Of a stretch of 64,000 bases of DNA, positions 1 through 11,837 are shown in pieces. The stretch comes from Neurospora tetrasperma FGSC 2508 (lineage: Eukaryota > Ascomycota > Sordariomycetes > Sordariales > Sordariaceae). Positions within the stretch are counted from its first letter, which is position 1, and every line of letters begins with the position of its first letter. The translations under genes and the position numbers were made by a program. The stretch covers positions 8,512,705 through 8,576,704 of the forward strand of contig NW_009799179.1 in assembly GCF_000213175.1 (NCBI RefSeq), written 5' to 3'. The notes beneath the pieces were generated by a model. It was not told where the DNA came from. It searched no databases and worked only from the letters and a program-made list of their open reading frames with translations.

Positions 1-3000
1 TAGCTCCGAGACGATGCCCCTATGCAACTGAGTGGCATATTCCGTTCTTCCTCTTCTCAAATCTTCACATGGCAAAAAGCAAGGTATTTAAGACATTGCT
101 GTTAATTTTCTCCAAATCCAACATTGAAACCTGCCCTCACTCCGGTGTATCATCAAGTTACGCAGCGACACACAGAGCACTGCCTCTGTTACATCACAGT
201 CCCTTCAGCAGGGATGCAGCAGGTACACCATACGGCCATCTCCCAGGCCTGTACTGTGTACAAAACCCAGCCCCTGTAGCCTTGTAGGGCAAGCAACCCC
301 GAAGCTGGATGGACACATGCTTCAGCAACAAATGTACGCCAGGCACAATACAATGCTGATATTTTTGCTAGTTTGGTATCTCGATCATGGGTGAACAGGG
401 AAGTTTTGGAGCTCTTGTTGGCCCTTCAAGAGAGAAACTGTCCTCCCTTCAAGGCGATATGAGATAATGGCAAGGGTTTGTAACGCTGCAGAAGCCTCTG
501 ATGGGTGTCCTCTGATATCTCTCTGTCGCTTTCAAGGCCCTCAAGACCGGAAGATAGGCCTTTGAGACTATAAAACACCAGAAAGAAAGCCAAGATATAT
601 TCTATAACCAGTAAAGCTTGAGCTTTCTTATTCACAAACAAACCAGGGCTGAATTGTATTTCAGGACCCCTTCATCTGACGTTTGTCATAGCTACCCCAG
701 CGTATGGTCACCTTGCCTCGCCTGTTTATCCAGATAGAGATACTCATTGAAAATGGGCAAGAATAGCCTCAAACTTCAGTTTTGCATTGAAGTTGACAAA
801 TTCCGGTTATCGTTGTGCTACCTCATGCTGGCGGCATGACGGGTACCATACATCGCCTCCAGTCTGCATGCAGTTCACTTCATGATACTCATGAAAGGGA
901 GGTACGTTCGCCGATGAACCGCTAGCCCGTGGCCGTCAAGGTTCTCTTCCCGACAGCTCCGTGCTGGGTAGGCAGGTACAACCAGCGCAATGGAAAACCC
1001 TGGCTGCGCTCAATTCAGTGTTCCCTTCCCATTGAGATATTCTCCTCCATTAGGACATGTCTCAAATGGGCAACAAGTTGAAAATAAAAAAGAACGCTAC
1101 ATGGGAACCCTCCACCCCTTCCAGATACATTCGTTTTAATACAAACATTGTTCTGTTTTCTGGGATCTTCTTACAGATATTCATGGCAGCCGGGACCGAG
1201 TTGATCATCTCCCGAGTGCCATGGAGCTAAGCGTGTTATCGAGTATTTTCCGGTACTAGAGGTCGACTACCAATCTCAGGTTCAAAAATGAGAGCACCGT
1301 GAATATCAATAAAACAGGAAAGAAACCACAGAACGCTAACGGTTCCATGAAATACACTATTACCAAATAACTCCAAACACTCGATGACTGGAGACTGAAA
1401 GCCAAGGGTTCTTCCCCGGCATGGCATCCGGGCCTATAGGAGCCGGCCAGATAAAAGATTAAAATACTACGCTGTCGATGTTGAAGTGACCTTGACCTGC
1501 TTTTCTCCATCGACCACGACCATAAACCCCAAAAAAAGGGAGAAAAAAAAAAAAAAAAAGAAACGAGAACCTCGTGGAACGGTAGCATGTGTTTTCCCAA
1601 GGCAGCCAGATTTCCGGCCTCTTTCTTCCACTCACTAACCTCCGTGCCTCTTTTACTTAAGCGATGGGTTGCGAGCCCGGGGGTCCCTCAAAGCGAGAGT
1701 GGAGTGCGACTTGAGCCCTGCTAAACCGACGTTGCATTGTGGTGACGAGGTATATGGACTATTCAGACACTACTGCATAATGAAAATCATCATCAGACCA
1801 CAAAGAGTGAATGCGGAAATCAACTGGAGTCTGGCGGAGTTCATTCGGGTATGTCCATCACCTCCAGCACAAGGCGTTTTGACAAAATCATGTCTGCGAA
1901 ACCCGTCCCAACATGGACGGACGCATGTCTTTGAAGAGCAGTAATGAATTCAATAGCAGAAGAGATTCGTCGTGCTGAGAAAAGCGTATCTATTGGAGGT
2001 CTGTCATTGTGGGAATTTACTCCATGGAGATATACCCTGCTTGTTCTGTGATGAGAAACCAGTCAGTCGTTGACGAAAAGCCAGGTTCAAAGGCGTTAGA
2101 GATACTCTTCCAAGAAACATCACCGCGGGAACTCTAGAGTCGATACCTCCTGGATGGAACGTGCTTCACTGATGTCTTGACGGGTCGCAACCCGGCGGTT
2201 CAGTGTCCACCATGTACTGGGATAGGTGTGAAATGTGAAGAACCTTGCAGATTGAAGCTTTCACAGCGCACAATGCTTGTTCGTAGACTTTGGCGAGAAC
2301 CCCATCAACTCGCTCCCCACCAAACGTAAGCTTTTCAGGTGCTGTACTACAGTAGAGGTAACCTCCTACCTGCAAGGTTCCGGAGAACAATGGCTGGTCA
2401 AGTCATGCGATTTCCTCATCGTTGCATGCTTATATCCGAACAAGTTGGATTACAGTGTCTGTCACCAAAACAATGACCCGTTCTTCATTTCACACCTCAA
2501 ACCACCAAACCACCAAACCTCCCTACTTTAATCCGCAGATATTTCAACTCGCGGAGAAGATCTAAACAGGTGTGAAAAGATTGGATACTTTCTGATACGA
2601 AAAAGTTATAAAGGAAGTGATTTTTTCATTCCAAGTATAAGTCCAATGATAATTTAATCGCAAACTCCAACCACAATCCGAATTCAATTTCCAGTCTACT
2701 ACAGTGTCTTGTAAGCTCGCAATAAGCGAGTTTTCTTTTTTCTTATCAGTGCGACGCTAAGTGTGCATCTCTGTTGTACAACTATAAACTGTTAAAACTA
2801 AACGAAACCTTCGAATATATGTGCCACTACTTTGTTCATATAAGATATGAAAGTAGGTTTTTGTTCTAATACCATGTAGTGGTTCACATCCTCGAGTGAT
2901 GAAGTCGAGTTTTGCCCTTTTTTTTTTGCGAGGAAGAAAAAAAGAGCGGGGCGCTTTCTTTTGTGGCAAGAACCAACTGCATTTCCAATTACAAAAAGCG

Positions 3001-6000
3001 GAGAGCGGTGGAAGCGACGCTTGCTTGGTGGATAGACACTCGCAAACCAAACAATCAAGCTGGCATTTACACTCTAATATGGAGTCACAGTTGGTGTCTC
3101 ATGGGCTCTGTGAGCTCTGGGTTGAGTTGGCTTGTGCTCATGACCAAAAAGAAAACCCACAATGTCGAGATAAACATGCCGATAGGCACGCAAGCACACC
3201 GAGGATAAAGTGTTGGCGGCCCGTAGGTGGGAACGTACTTTTCTGTTAACAGTTTGAGGTTTCAGGAGACACTGAGGCCGCAGTGACGGAGGTTTCATTT
3301 TAAAGGACGCCGCTGGTAGGCTAATCAATTGGTAGAATAAACACCTAAATTGTTTCAAGCTCGGTCCCTCACAACCGAAGAATTCGTTTAATGCCCGACA
3401 TCTACACATTGATGAGAAAAGGAGGCTCTAACTTTGCGGCCAACGTATACCGATAATGGGGGCAGCTAATAGCGGTATAGCACCACAGAAGGGTGTTTCA
3501 ACCAACGCAAGGATGATTGACCACCACCATTTCCCTTACCTACACGATGCTTCGCCATGCAGATCCCAGGTCCTTTCTTGCCGCAGAACCTGCTGTGATC
3601 ATAGACACAAGTCCGCTCTTCAGCACGGAGAGGGCACAGCAAGTACTAGTTAGTGTATGCCACTCGGTCCTATCCTACGCGCCCGGGGGGGGGGGATCAT
3701 CACTACCCCCTAGCTTAGGTGTCTACGCTACCTTAACTTCCGAGAAATATTCCGGCCGATTCTCAGGTACCAGAGAAGCCAGAAGTACGAACGTTATCTT
3801 CACGATAACTTCGAAGACAGGGCTATTTGTGTCTCGTCGCGACCGTCAGATACAGGGAGATTGAACCAGCCACGGCACCTACAAGTATATCCACAACAGA
3901 TCTTCTAGAGACGGGAACGTGACCCATCAGCTTCCGTCGGGGTTCCCGTCCTAACCTTCTGACTAGCCCAACCCCCACTCCGCCTCCCACGCCGTAGCTC
4001 ACCTTGAGGAGGTGGATAGAGCCGATGGCATGAACAGGAACACGTAATAGTGGTTACCCCTTTCTCCTACCTAGGTACACACAAACATACCTCTACATAC
4101 CGTAGACATCTCTATACCCCTATCTATCTACTACTCCACCTACCTATCTCCCTCTACAGGTACCCTTCCACGTCCGTGCCACCCAACGATCTTGACCTTA
4201 CCCGAAATGTTAACTATTGGCTGGTTGGAAACCCCCTACATCGCCGCACACATGCCTACCTATCCGGGGAAGGACATGGCACCGAAGCTAGGGCTAGTGA
4301 ATTTGCTACCTTGTTCTTACGTGAATGAACATCTCGCAGTTCTGCAAGTGTGAGAATGGTGTAGTATTGTATACAGTGTGGTATGAGTTTACTTTCATGT
4401 CATATTGGAGGAGGATGAGGAGGGGACCGGTACCGCGAGTGTTGGGCGCCATCCAGCACCGCTCTTGTAGTCTGTTGGCAACTGCCCAGGTACCTTGTAT
4501 GGGGTAAGATATACCTAGGTAAGATGGGTGGATGGATGGATGGGTGGGTGAGTAAGCAGGGTGTTGGGTGGCGTTCCGGTGGCTTTTCTGAGTGATTAAT
4601 GATCGAGTAAGGGTAGGGTGACGGGGACCTAGATATTGTAATGGCTTGTGCTAGGATGTAGCGTTGTACACTTGTATTACTGGCTGCCTTTGGTTTGTTC
4701 TTCTAAGAGGAGAGAGGGCAGCCTGAGTGTAGCCCTCATGGGACAGGCTCGACAGGGACTACCACGAGACGATGGCGGTAAGGGAGGAGTGAGATGACCA
4801 GACCTACAATGTACTAGGATATAATGGCTTCGCGCTCTGGGGTGCTGTTATTAAAGGAATTGGGAGTGTCTCTGCCAACTCCAACAATGCAGGTCGGTAC
4901 AACACCACGTCCAGAATAAAGTAAAGGAGACTGCAGTCGGATCAGACCACCAAGACCATGACATGTCGTAAACACCAAGACGGGTTTCATTCGTCTTTAT
5001 GGTCATTCATAGTCCCCAGCAGGTGTTCGCAGCTTTACAAACTTGTAGGTGACTTGCCAAATTGCCATTGACATCGTGCTCTGACGTCCACAATTTCTTG
5101 TCCTGGACGAGATTACCCACCCATTGGATATCGGGTTGGCAGGGCAAGGATGGCAACGAGAAGGTATTCAAGGGAGTCGGTAACCTCGCGCTTGAAACGA
5201 AGCCTTCCGAGCCAATCTCAGGTTATGCTGCTGAAGGTCCGAATGAAGAGTGGGGGTTTGAAGATTGTTACCTACATCCTGGACAAAGTTCGAGCTATCC
5301 CTAGGGAGTGGTGCTGTTCTGGGGTTTCCTGCGACTCTTCCGGGTGTCGAATTTACAGCACGAAATAAGCGTGCCTCATGCTAGGTTTCCTATATTCTCG
5401 ACAGATTGAGATACTGGCAAGCCATCTTTGACAGAACGTTCAGTCTCGAGTGTGACAGCAGAGTGAAGACGGGAATAGGGACTAAGAAATGGAGAAACTG
5501 GTGTCTTTCTCAGCGCCAGAATCGGGAAGAAAAATCTTTGACAGAGTGATGATAAACACCGAGCCATGTCTGGTTGCCATGTGCGAGCCATATCTATGGT
5601 TTATGTAAAACATCGGGGGGTGAGCGGTATAATCTCAAAGCATGGTTGAATGGACGGAGCTTGAACTGAATCGGCTCCAGCCAGAGATAGACCTGACGGC
5701 GAATCAACAGTAAATGCCCCGATAAACGGGCACACAAATGGTACACTTAAGAATATTCCGATACTGGCATATAGAATTGCGATGCGGTCACTGAGTGAGT
5801 GCGATGAGGGCACTGCTCCCCGAAGGGCTAGCTTGGTCGGGTAGCCATGGCCTTTTACCAATGCCCAACTGGAGATGAAGCTCGACGTTGACAGTTGTTT
5901 CGTGAACAATAAATAATCCGACGATTATTTGACGTTGACAGTTTGTTACTTAGACAAGCGACTGGGTGGCAGAAACGTGTGGGAGCGGCGCATGCGCAGC

Positions 6001-6130
6001 TTCCAATGAGATTCTGGAAAGCATCATGAAAGATTTGTTTGAGAGAAAGGTGTGATGATTGATTTATCGATTGGTCGGTGTTCCCTTTCCCTTCTGTGAG
6101 GAGCGACCAACTGGGCGGCAAGCGCTTAGG
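1..6130. other. Gene-poor intergenic region
   Basis: I see no convincing gene here. The open frames are short (under about 120 codons), often begin with non-ATG codons, overlap on both strands and match no family I know. Visible features are an A-run of 17 at 1543-1559, a G-run near 3685, pyrimidine-rich CTAC/CTAT DNA at about 4085-4160, GGAT/GGTG repeats at about 4526-4550, and two copies of TACCTAGGTA (4068-4077 and 4512-4521). Base composition is ordinary and I see no strong TA enrichment of the kind left by RIP. Regulatory or non-coding transcripts cannot be excluded. Confidence 0.6.
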
Positions 6131-6726
6131 CACCAAATTAGCGCGTAGCGGCAGAGTAATGGAGGCCCAGTGAACCACTCACTACAGGACTAGGTACTGT
6201 CCGGTTGCCAAGGGCTGTGCCGCCGCTGCCGCGCCCGGGCCCTGTAAGGCAAGCCACAGGCGCGTCTGTTAATGTGGAGAGACGCAGGGCGCCCGGGCAG
6301 CTCCATCCATTCCTTCGACAAGTCACCTAACAACTACAACACAACAACTGCGACGACGAGAATCTTCTGGCTTCAGGCTTTCAATCTCTCGCATCAGGCA
6401 CCAGCCATCAACATCCCGGACGTCAAAACTAACTGCCAGTGGATACTTGCTTCGTGGCTTGGGGGTGCGCTGACCCAAATGTGACGACCATCAGCACGAA
6501 TGACGAGAACAACGATAACCTCACTTCAACTTTTGAGCACCTTGGTCAACTCCGATTTGTCCCCTGCAGACCATCTTGGAAGCAAGCGCCAGACAGGGCG
6601 TGCATATGCACCGCAAACCAACAGCTAGGACATTCTAGACTGGACGAGTCACCAGTCATCCCGCTCAAAGCCGCATCGCCTCTCCTCCGCCAGACAGGCT
6701 TCAAGATACAGGTACTCCGTCCAACG
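6131..6726 (+). promoter_or_regulatory. APC2 leader with upstream ATGs
   Basis: This is the presumed promoter and 5' leader of the APC2 gene. It contains upstream ATGs that open short frames ending before or overlapping the main start. Examples are a 70-codon frame from 6272 to 6484, an ATG-stop at 6478, and short frames from about 6500 and 6604. No clear leader intron removes all of them. If the transcript starts upstream of 6272, these could lower translation of APC2. The transcription start cannot be read from the sequence. Confidence 0.35.
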
Positions 6727-9700
6727 ATGCCAGCCGCAGTCGGCTCACGCTGGCAGGACCGCCGCCGACGTGTTTTTCAGTCCGTCTACCAAACAGATCT
6801 ATCACCACCCCCACCACAAGCAGTACCGCTTCCATCAGCAAATCTCAGCTTCAGCCAAGGACTCCAATATCACCCTGGCACAGGACCAACAGTGACTTCC
6901 GGCTCATTCTATGACGAGGATACACAGGAAGCCACACAGCCCGCTTTCTACAACCAACCCGACCAAGGTCTCTTAGTTTCACACACCCCCTCCAACTCAT
7001 TTCACAGCACCGTTACCGCCGTCTCACAGCCTTCACAAGTTCTTGGTGCTCTAGACACAGGGAGTGGTGATCAGGTTGCATATGACAGTGCCTGGCGTCT
7101 CGTAACCGCGCGAATTACTCTCCCGTCATCCGTCACATCTCCAACATCGTCAGGTAATTTGTCACCGGATGCAGCTTTGCCCTCTGATGCCGAGTTCTGT
7201 GACGCTTTGGCCCACATCGTTCACGCCTCGACGCTACTTCCCGGAGCCCTACGGACAGACGACATTTTCTCCTGGCAAACCCACCAGGTGCGAGCTCACT
7301 TTTCGCAGCACGTGATACCCCTATTATCGGGCTGCTTGGATACGGGAAGAACTGGAGATGGCGACCCAAGGAAAGTGAGTGATCAAGAGCGGTACGAGAG
7401 CAGCCAATATGAGCGCCACGTGGTTATTGTCATGAGCAGCATCCGCACACTTGAGGCTGCCCTAAGACTCTACTCTCACGGGTTCGACCTTCTCGTAAAG
7501 GGCATTACTCAAGCTGAGAGTGCTGCTGCCTTCGGAACGCCAGCTGTAAATGTTGAGATTCTGGCAAACCGTTTCCGGAGAGACATACATGCCCTCGTAG
7601 GAAACTCGGCCTCTCAGCAGTTAACGAAATCTTTACGAGTTGTCCTCGTCCGCCTCGTAGGCAACATCCTTGGCATTCCATCCGAGGACGGCGATGATGA
7701 TGATGCGCGTAACTTCAAGTCTCGGCGGCCAGCTCCCCCTACCGATGATGACTTCAAAGCATTAGCAGCGAGACAACGCCTCCACGAGCTTGTTGAACAG
7801 CTACATAACGTCGGTCTTGCCGGTGAGCGCTTCCAGGTCTTGTTCGCCGAAGTAATGAACTGGATGATGTCGGCTTTTGTGTGCGGAGCATATGCTGGGG
7901 TATGGTCGGCGACAGACAGACGCAGCTTGTCAAGCGTTTTGAATACAGTGTCTAAGGGTACCGGTTCATCTGTCACTTCGCCTTGTATTATCTCCCTCAT
8001 GGACTGGGTTGAAAACCACTTTGCCCGGTTGAGCTTCGAGGTCCTGTCCCGGATCTCTCACGGCTCTGTGTCGCCGGTCACGCTCTCTGATCTCAAGACA
8101 TACCAGTCACTTGCTCTTGGTCGTTTGTCCACGCTTCGCATTGCTGAGCTCTTTGATATTGTTCTGGCGTGGCCGGATTCACGAGGAGCGCTTGATGACT
8201 TGCGCGCAACTATCACTACCTCCGCCAGGAGGCTTCAACTGACATCACACTTTACCCAGGCTCTAAAAACACGCTTGTTGCACCCTGGGTGCAGTACACT
8301 CGAGATTCTTCAAACTTACATCGACATTATTCACACCTTTCACGCTCTCGATCACAGCAAGGTTCTTCTAGGACACGTCGAACCGTCCCTGAAACTTTAT
8401 CTGTGGCAGCGTGAAGATGCAGTACGCATCGTGGTGACAGGTCTGCTCGCCAGCCCGGAGGAAGTCCGTGCCGCAAGAAAGGTCAGGGAAGTTAGCAAGC
8501 AACAGGCGGAGCAGAAGAAAGCTGGAAAGAGGTCAGAAGCCAGTGCACGACGCGGTGCCGGTAAAGGGCCAGTCGTGACACCTACCACGACAGGAAGATC
8601 GAGCAGAACAACCCCGAATACAACAAGGCAAAGAGATGACCTACACGAATCCAGCATGAAAACTCCCGGCGCAACCCCAATTAAGAGTAGGTCTACCGGT
8701 ACTGGCAAGCTCGTAGAACTTGCTCTCCTCCTGAACGATCCGACCAAAACCCGCCATACCCTTGTCGAAGATGAAGAGCTCGACTGGAACGATATGAACT
8801 GGGTTCCAGACCCGGTCGATGCTGGTGCCAATTACAAGCGCCCCAAGAGTGAAGACGTTATCGGCACGCTCATTTCGGCGCTAGGCAGCGAAGATGTCTT
8901 TATCAAGGAGTTTGCCTCCATCGTCGCCGAACGCTTGCTGAGCCTCAGTGATCCAGCTCGCTTCGACCAAGAGCTAAGGGTCTTCGACCTCCTGAAGCGG
9001 CGATTCGGGGAGGCGGCCCTCCAGAACTGCGATGTCATGATCAAGGACATTGAAGACTCGCGACGCCTTGACGTTGACATCCGCCGAGCCTGGGACGAGC
9101 AACGGACACTGACGGCAGCGACGCCGATGATGATGTCAGGCCACTTCCTGCGGTCAGCAGACAAGCGGAAGAAGGCCGCGCTCCAGCGACAGCAACAACA
9201 GGAACCGACGCAATACCACGCTCGTATCCTTTCCCGCCTCTTCTGGCCCGCCCTCGACCGCGAACACTTCCTCCTCCCCGACCCCATCATCGAAGAGCAG
9301 AAGCGCTACGAACAGGGCTACGAGCACCTCAAGTCCAACCGCAAGCTCACGTGGCTCAACCAACTCGGTACCGTCCGCGTTGAGTTGGAGCTGCGCGACC
9401 GCACAGTCACTGTCGATTGCACTACCCCGCAAGCAACCGTCATCTACGCCTTCAACGACTCCGACTCCGATAACGGCCATGGAATCGAAATCGACAACAA
9501 CCCCCCCGCCCGCCGCACTGTCGACGAGCTCTACACCACGCTCCAAATGGACGAAGACCTGATCACCTCTTGTCTCGAATACTGGGTCTCCAAAAACGTT
9601 CTCCGACGTCTTCGCTCCCCAGCAAACACGCAAGGTTCACACACGTACGTGGTAATCGAAAGCCTGAGCGACCCCATCGTCGACGACGACGACGACGACG

Positions 9701-10023
9701 ACATCTTCGGCAATCCAACCACTTCTGTAGTTGCCCAAGAAGGAGCGCAACCGGCAGAGGATCCCAAAGAAGAAAGTAACAAGCCAGCCATGGACCCCAA
9801 GGAACAAGAGCGCCGCACCATATACTGGCAGTACATCAAGGGGATGCTGACGAACGCGAGCACGTCGATGCCGCTGGCGCAGATGGCTATGATGATGAAG
9901 ATGCTGATCGCGGATGGGTTCCCGTGGACGAACGAGGAGCTGGGGGAGTTTTTGGCAGAGAAGATTGCGGAGGGGGAGATGGAGCTTGTTAGTGGGGGGA
10001 AGTATCGGCTGGTTAAGAAGTGA
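6727..10023 (+). CDS. apc2: Anaphase-promoting complex subunit 2 (cullin-type scaffold)
   Basis: This intronless frame encodes about 1098 residues and is the cullin-like scaffold of the APC/C ubiquitin ligase, which acts in the nucleus to drive mitotic exit. The first in-frame ATG is at 6727. The frame is open upstream to 6439, but only from a GTG, so I take 6727 as the start. A long helical N-terminal half is followed by the cullin homology region (about residues 720-960). Next come an acidic run of seven Asp near residue 985 and a C-terminal winged helix (about 1020-1098, from DPKEQERRTIYWQYIKG onward) typical of the APC2 C-terminal domain that contacts the RING subunit APC11. A basic, Ser/Thr-rich insert lies around residues 590-650. 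The length is somewhat above the animal protein, as is usual for fungi. Its 3' end converges with the kinase gene at 10526. Family identity is secure. Confidence 0.93.
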   Translation: MPAAVGSRWQDRRRRVFQSVYQTDLSPPPPQAVPLPSANLSFSQGLQYHPGTGPTVTSGSFYDEDTQEATQPAFYNQPDQGLLVSHTPSNSFHSTVTAVSQPSQVLGALDTGSGDQVAYDSAWRLVTARITLPSSVTSPTSSGNLSPDAALPSDAEFCDALAHIVHASTLLPGALRTDDIFSWQTHQVRAHFSQHVIPLLSGCLDTGRTGDGDPRKVSDQERYESSQYERHVVIVMSSIRTLEAALRLYSHGFDLLVKGITQAESAAAFGTPAVNVEILANRFRRDIHALVGNSASQQLTKSLRVVLVRLVGNILGIPSEDGDDDDARNFKSRRPAPPTDDDFKALAARQRLHELVEQLHNVGLAGERFQVLFAEVMNWMMSAFVCGAYAGVWSATDRRSLSSVLNTVSKGTGSSVTSPCIISLMDWVENHFARLSFEVLSRISHGSVSPVTLSDLKTYQSLALGRLSTLRIAELFDIVLAWPDSRGALDDLRATITTSARRLQLTSHFTQALKTRLLHPGCSTLEILQTYIDIIHTFHALDHSKVLLGHVEPSLKLYLWQREDAVRIVVTGLLASPEEVRAARKVREVSKQQAEQKKAGKRSEASARRGAGKGPVVTPTTTGRSSRTTPNTTRQRDDLHESSMKTPGATPIKSRSTGTGKLVELALLLNDPTKTRHTLVEDEELDWNDMNWVPDPVDAGANYKRPKSEDVIGTLISALGSEDVFIKEFASIVAERLLSLSDPARFDQELRVFDLLKRRFGEAALQNCDVMIKDIEDSRRLDVDIRRAWDEQRTLTAATPMMMSGHFLRSADKRKKAALQRQQQQEPTQYHARILSRLFWPALDREHFLLPDPIIEEQKRYEQGYEHLKSNRKLTWLNQLGTVRVELELRDRTVTVDCTTPQATVIYAFNDSDSDNGHGIEIDNNPPARRTVDELYTTLQMDEDLITSCLEYWVSKNVLRRLRSPANTQGSHTYVVIESLSDPIVDDDDDDDIFGNPTTSVVAQEGAQPAEDPKEESNKPAMDPKEQERRTIYWQYIKGMLTNASTSMPLAQMAMMMKMLIADGFPWTNEELGEFLAEKIAEGEMELVSGGKYRLVKK

Positions 10024-10525
10024 ATGAGTTAGAGGTGAGGGTGAGGAACAGGTATAATAGGTTGAAGGAAAACCAGATAGAAATGCTTAGTTGAAGAAGG
10101 TGGCTGACATAAATGATTTTTCTGGTAAACGGTTTTATGGTGAAGAGTGAAAGTGCTTTTACTTAACCAAGTGCCTTGAAATATCACGGCAGTAGGGTCA
10201 TACAATGATGTTAATAACACACAGGCAAAACTGGTTAAAGGATGAAAAAGTAATCATATGAGTCTTTCCGGGAGATCGCCTGCCTGTGCTTCTGGTTCAC
10301 TTCAAAGCCTGTAGCTGCTAAAAGCCTACCTCTTCTTGCCAGTGTTCAGTGGACGAACGATTAGTTGTTTGACTTTGCTAGACAAAAGTGGACTATATAC
10401 TCGGGCTAGCTTGCTGACTGACTGGCTAATGGACTCCAAACCCCTGAAGTGATCCAAAATATGACCGATGAGGCCCGAAACTAAAACAATCCAAAGCCAG
10501 CAGGACTACTAAAATAGATTACAGA
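10024..10525. other. Intergenic, convergent 3' ends
   Basis: The 3' ends of the APC2 gene (+) and the APH-kinase gene (-) face each other across this 502-bp stretch. It is moderately AT-rich and presumably carries both 3' UTRs. I see no gene. Confidence 0.6.
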
Positions 10526-11837
10526 TTATATCCTCGGCCTAGGACTCTTCTCCTCCACATCCTGACACAACTTCCATGCAAATCTCGCCATCGGATCTCG
10601 CGCATCAGCATACCTCTTCGCCTGCGCACTGCTCGCCTGCCTGCTCGCCACGCGCGCCGCAATGCCTTGGCAGATGGCGGACAGCCGGAAGATGTTGAAG
10701 GCCTGGGCCCACGCGAGCTCGCGCCGGCGCTCGAGCTCCTCAGCAGGTGACGCCTGTCGGTGCAGCGAGATTTCGAAGGTTGACCGCCCCACTGGGCTGG
10801 TCACGTTGAAATAGAGCTCGGTAATCTCATCGACAGGCGGGAGGCCGCGCGTGGCACGCGGGAGGAATCCAGGGTGCACATTGATGGATTGCCGAGGGTC
10901 GAGGCGGGCGGTGTAAAAGGGCGTGAGAAGATTAGAGAGGTCGGAGAGGGGGTGGCCGATTGTGGACATTTCCCAGCTGATTTGGTAGAGTGTTAGTTTG
11001 GATAAGGGTAAAGATAATGGGTGGTGATGAAATGGGGAGGGCGGCTCACTCTAGAATACCGATCACCCTCGGCTCCGTCTTGTGGAAAACAAGATTGTCA
11101 ATCTTGAAGTCGCCATGAATCAAGGTCGCCCTATCGGCCGGCTGCTGCCTCACATCGGCAAAGTACTGCATCATTTCCTCGAAGAAGGGCAACTGGCCGA
11201 CGGGCTCGCCCGTATCGACATCCTCGACCTTGGCCTGCGCGGTGCAGATGGTCTTCCAGGTGTCCACCTGACGGCTGTAGAAGCCATAAGGCTTGCCGAA
11301 CTCTTCCAGACCGACGCTCCTGGGATCGATGCGATGCAACTTGGCTAGGACGCGGACAGCATCGCTCCAGATGGCGCGGCGCTGGTCGGGGAGCACGTTG
11401 GGTATTATAGGATCCTCGAAAATGCGGCCATCGAGGAAGGACATGATGTAAAAGGGGGTGCCGATGACGGACTCATCCTCGCACAGGCAGTAGGTCCTGG
11501 GTACGGGCACGTCGGTGTCGGAGAGGGCAGTCAGGATGCGGTATTCGCGCTCGACCTTGTGGGCGGTCTTGGACACCAGTTTTCCTGGGGGCTTCTTGCG
11601 GAGGACATATTTCCTGCCGTCGGCGGCAGTCAATTGGTACGTCGGGTTGGATTGACCAAAGCCAAACTATAGTGACGAGAGGGGGAAGATGTATTAGATG
11701 GTGGCCAGCAGCGCAGTCGATATGGGACGGACACCCACCTGCTTGATATCCAGCGGCGCCTCGATATCAGGCACCTTTTGGGCCAGCCATGACTCGAGGG
11801 CCCTGATGTCGATGGGATGACGAACTCGCCCCGCCAT
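10526..11837 (-). CDS. Stand-alone APH/ACAD10-11-type phosphotransferase
   Basis: Three exons (11837-11739, 11666-11050, 10976-10526) give about 388 residues. Introns have GTGGGT/TATAG and GTGAGC/ATCAG borders, and both keep phase. The N-terminus carries the QFGFGQSNPTYQL glycine-rich signature followed by KYVLRKKP (the ATP-binding lysine region). The catalytic loop HGDFKIDN lies at residues 217-224. The metal-binding DWE motif (D239) is created exactly across intron 2, and GHPLSDL follows. This arrangement is that of the aminoglycoside-phosphotransferase-like kinase domain found at the N-terminus of ACAD10/ACAD11, proteins linked to 4-hydroxy-acyl-CoA catabolism. Here the kinase stands alone with no acyl-CoA dehydrogenase domain. 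The substrate is inferred to be an acyl-CoA-type or other small hydroxylated metabolite and is not proven. No targeting signal is obvious. Confidence 0.85.

Noticed and set aside
8832-9290. Long minus-strand frames inside the APC2 gene (also 9154-9633 and 8397-8831)
   Set aside because: They are antisense shadows of conserved APC2 codons and show low-complexity or biased composition with no domain.
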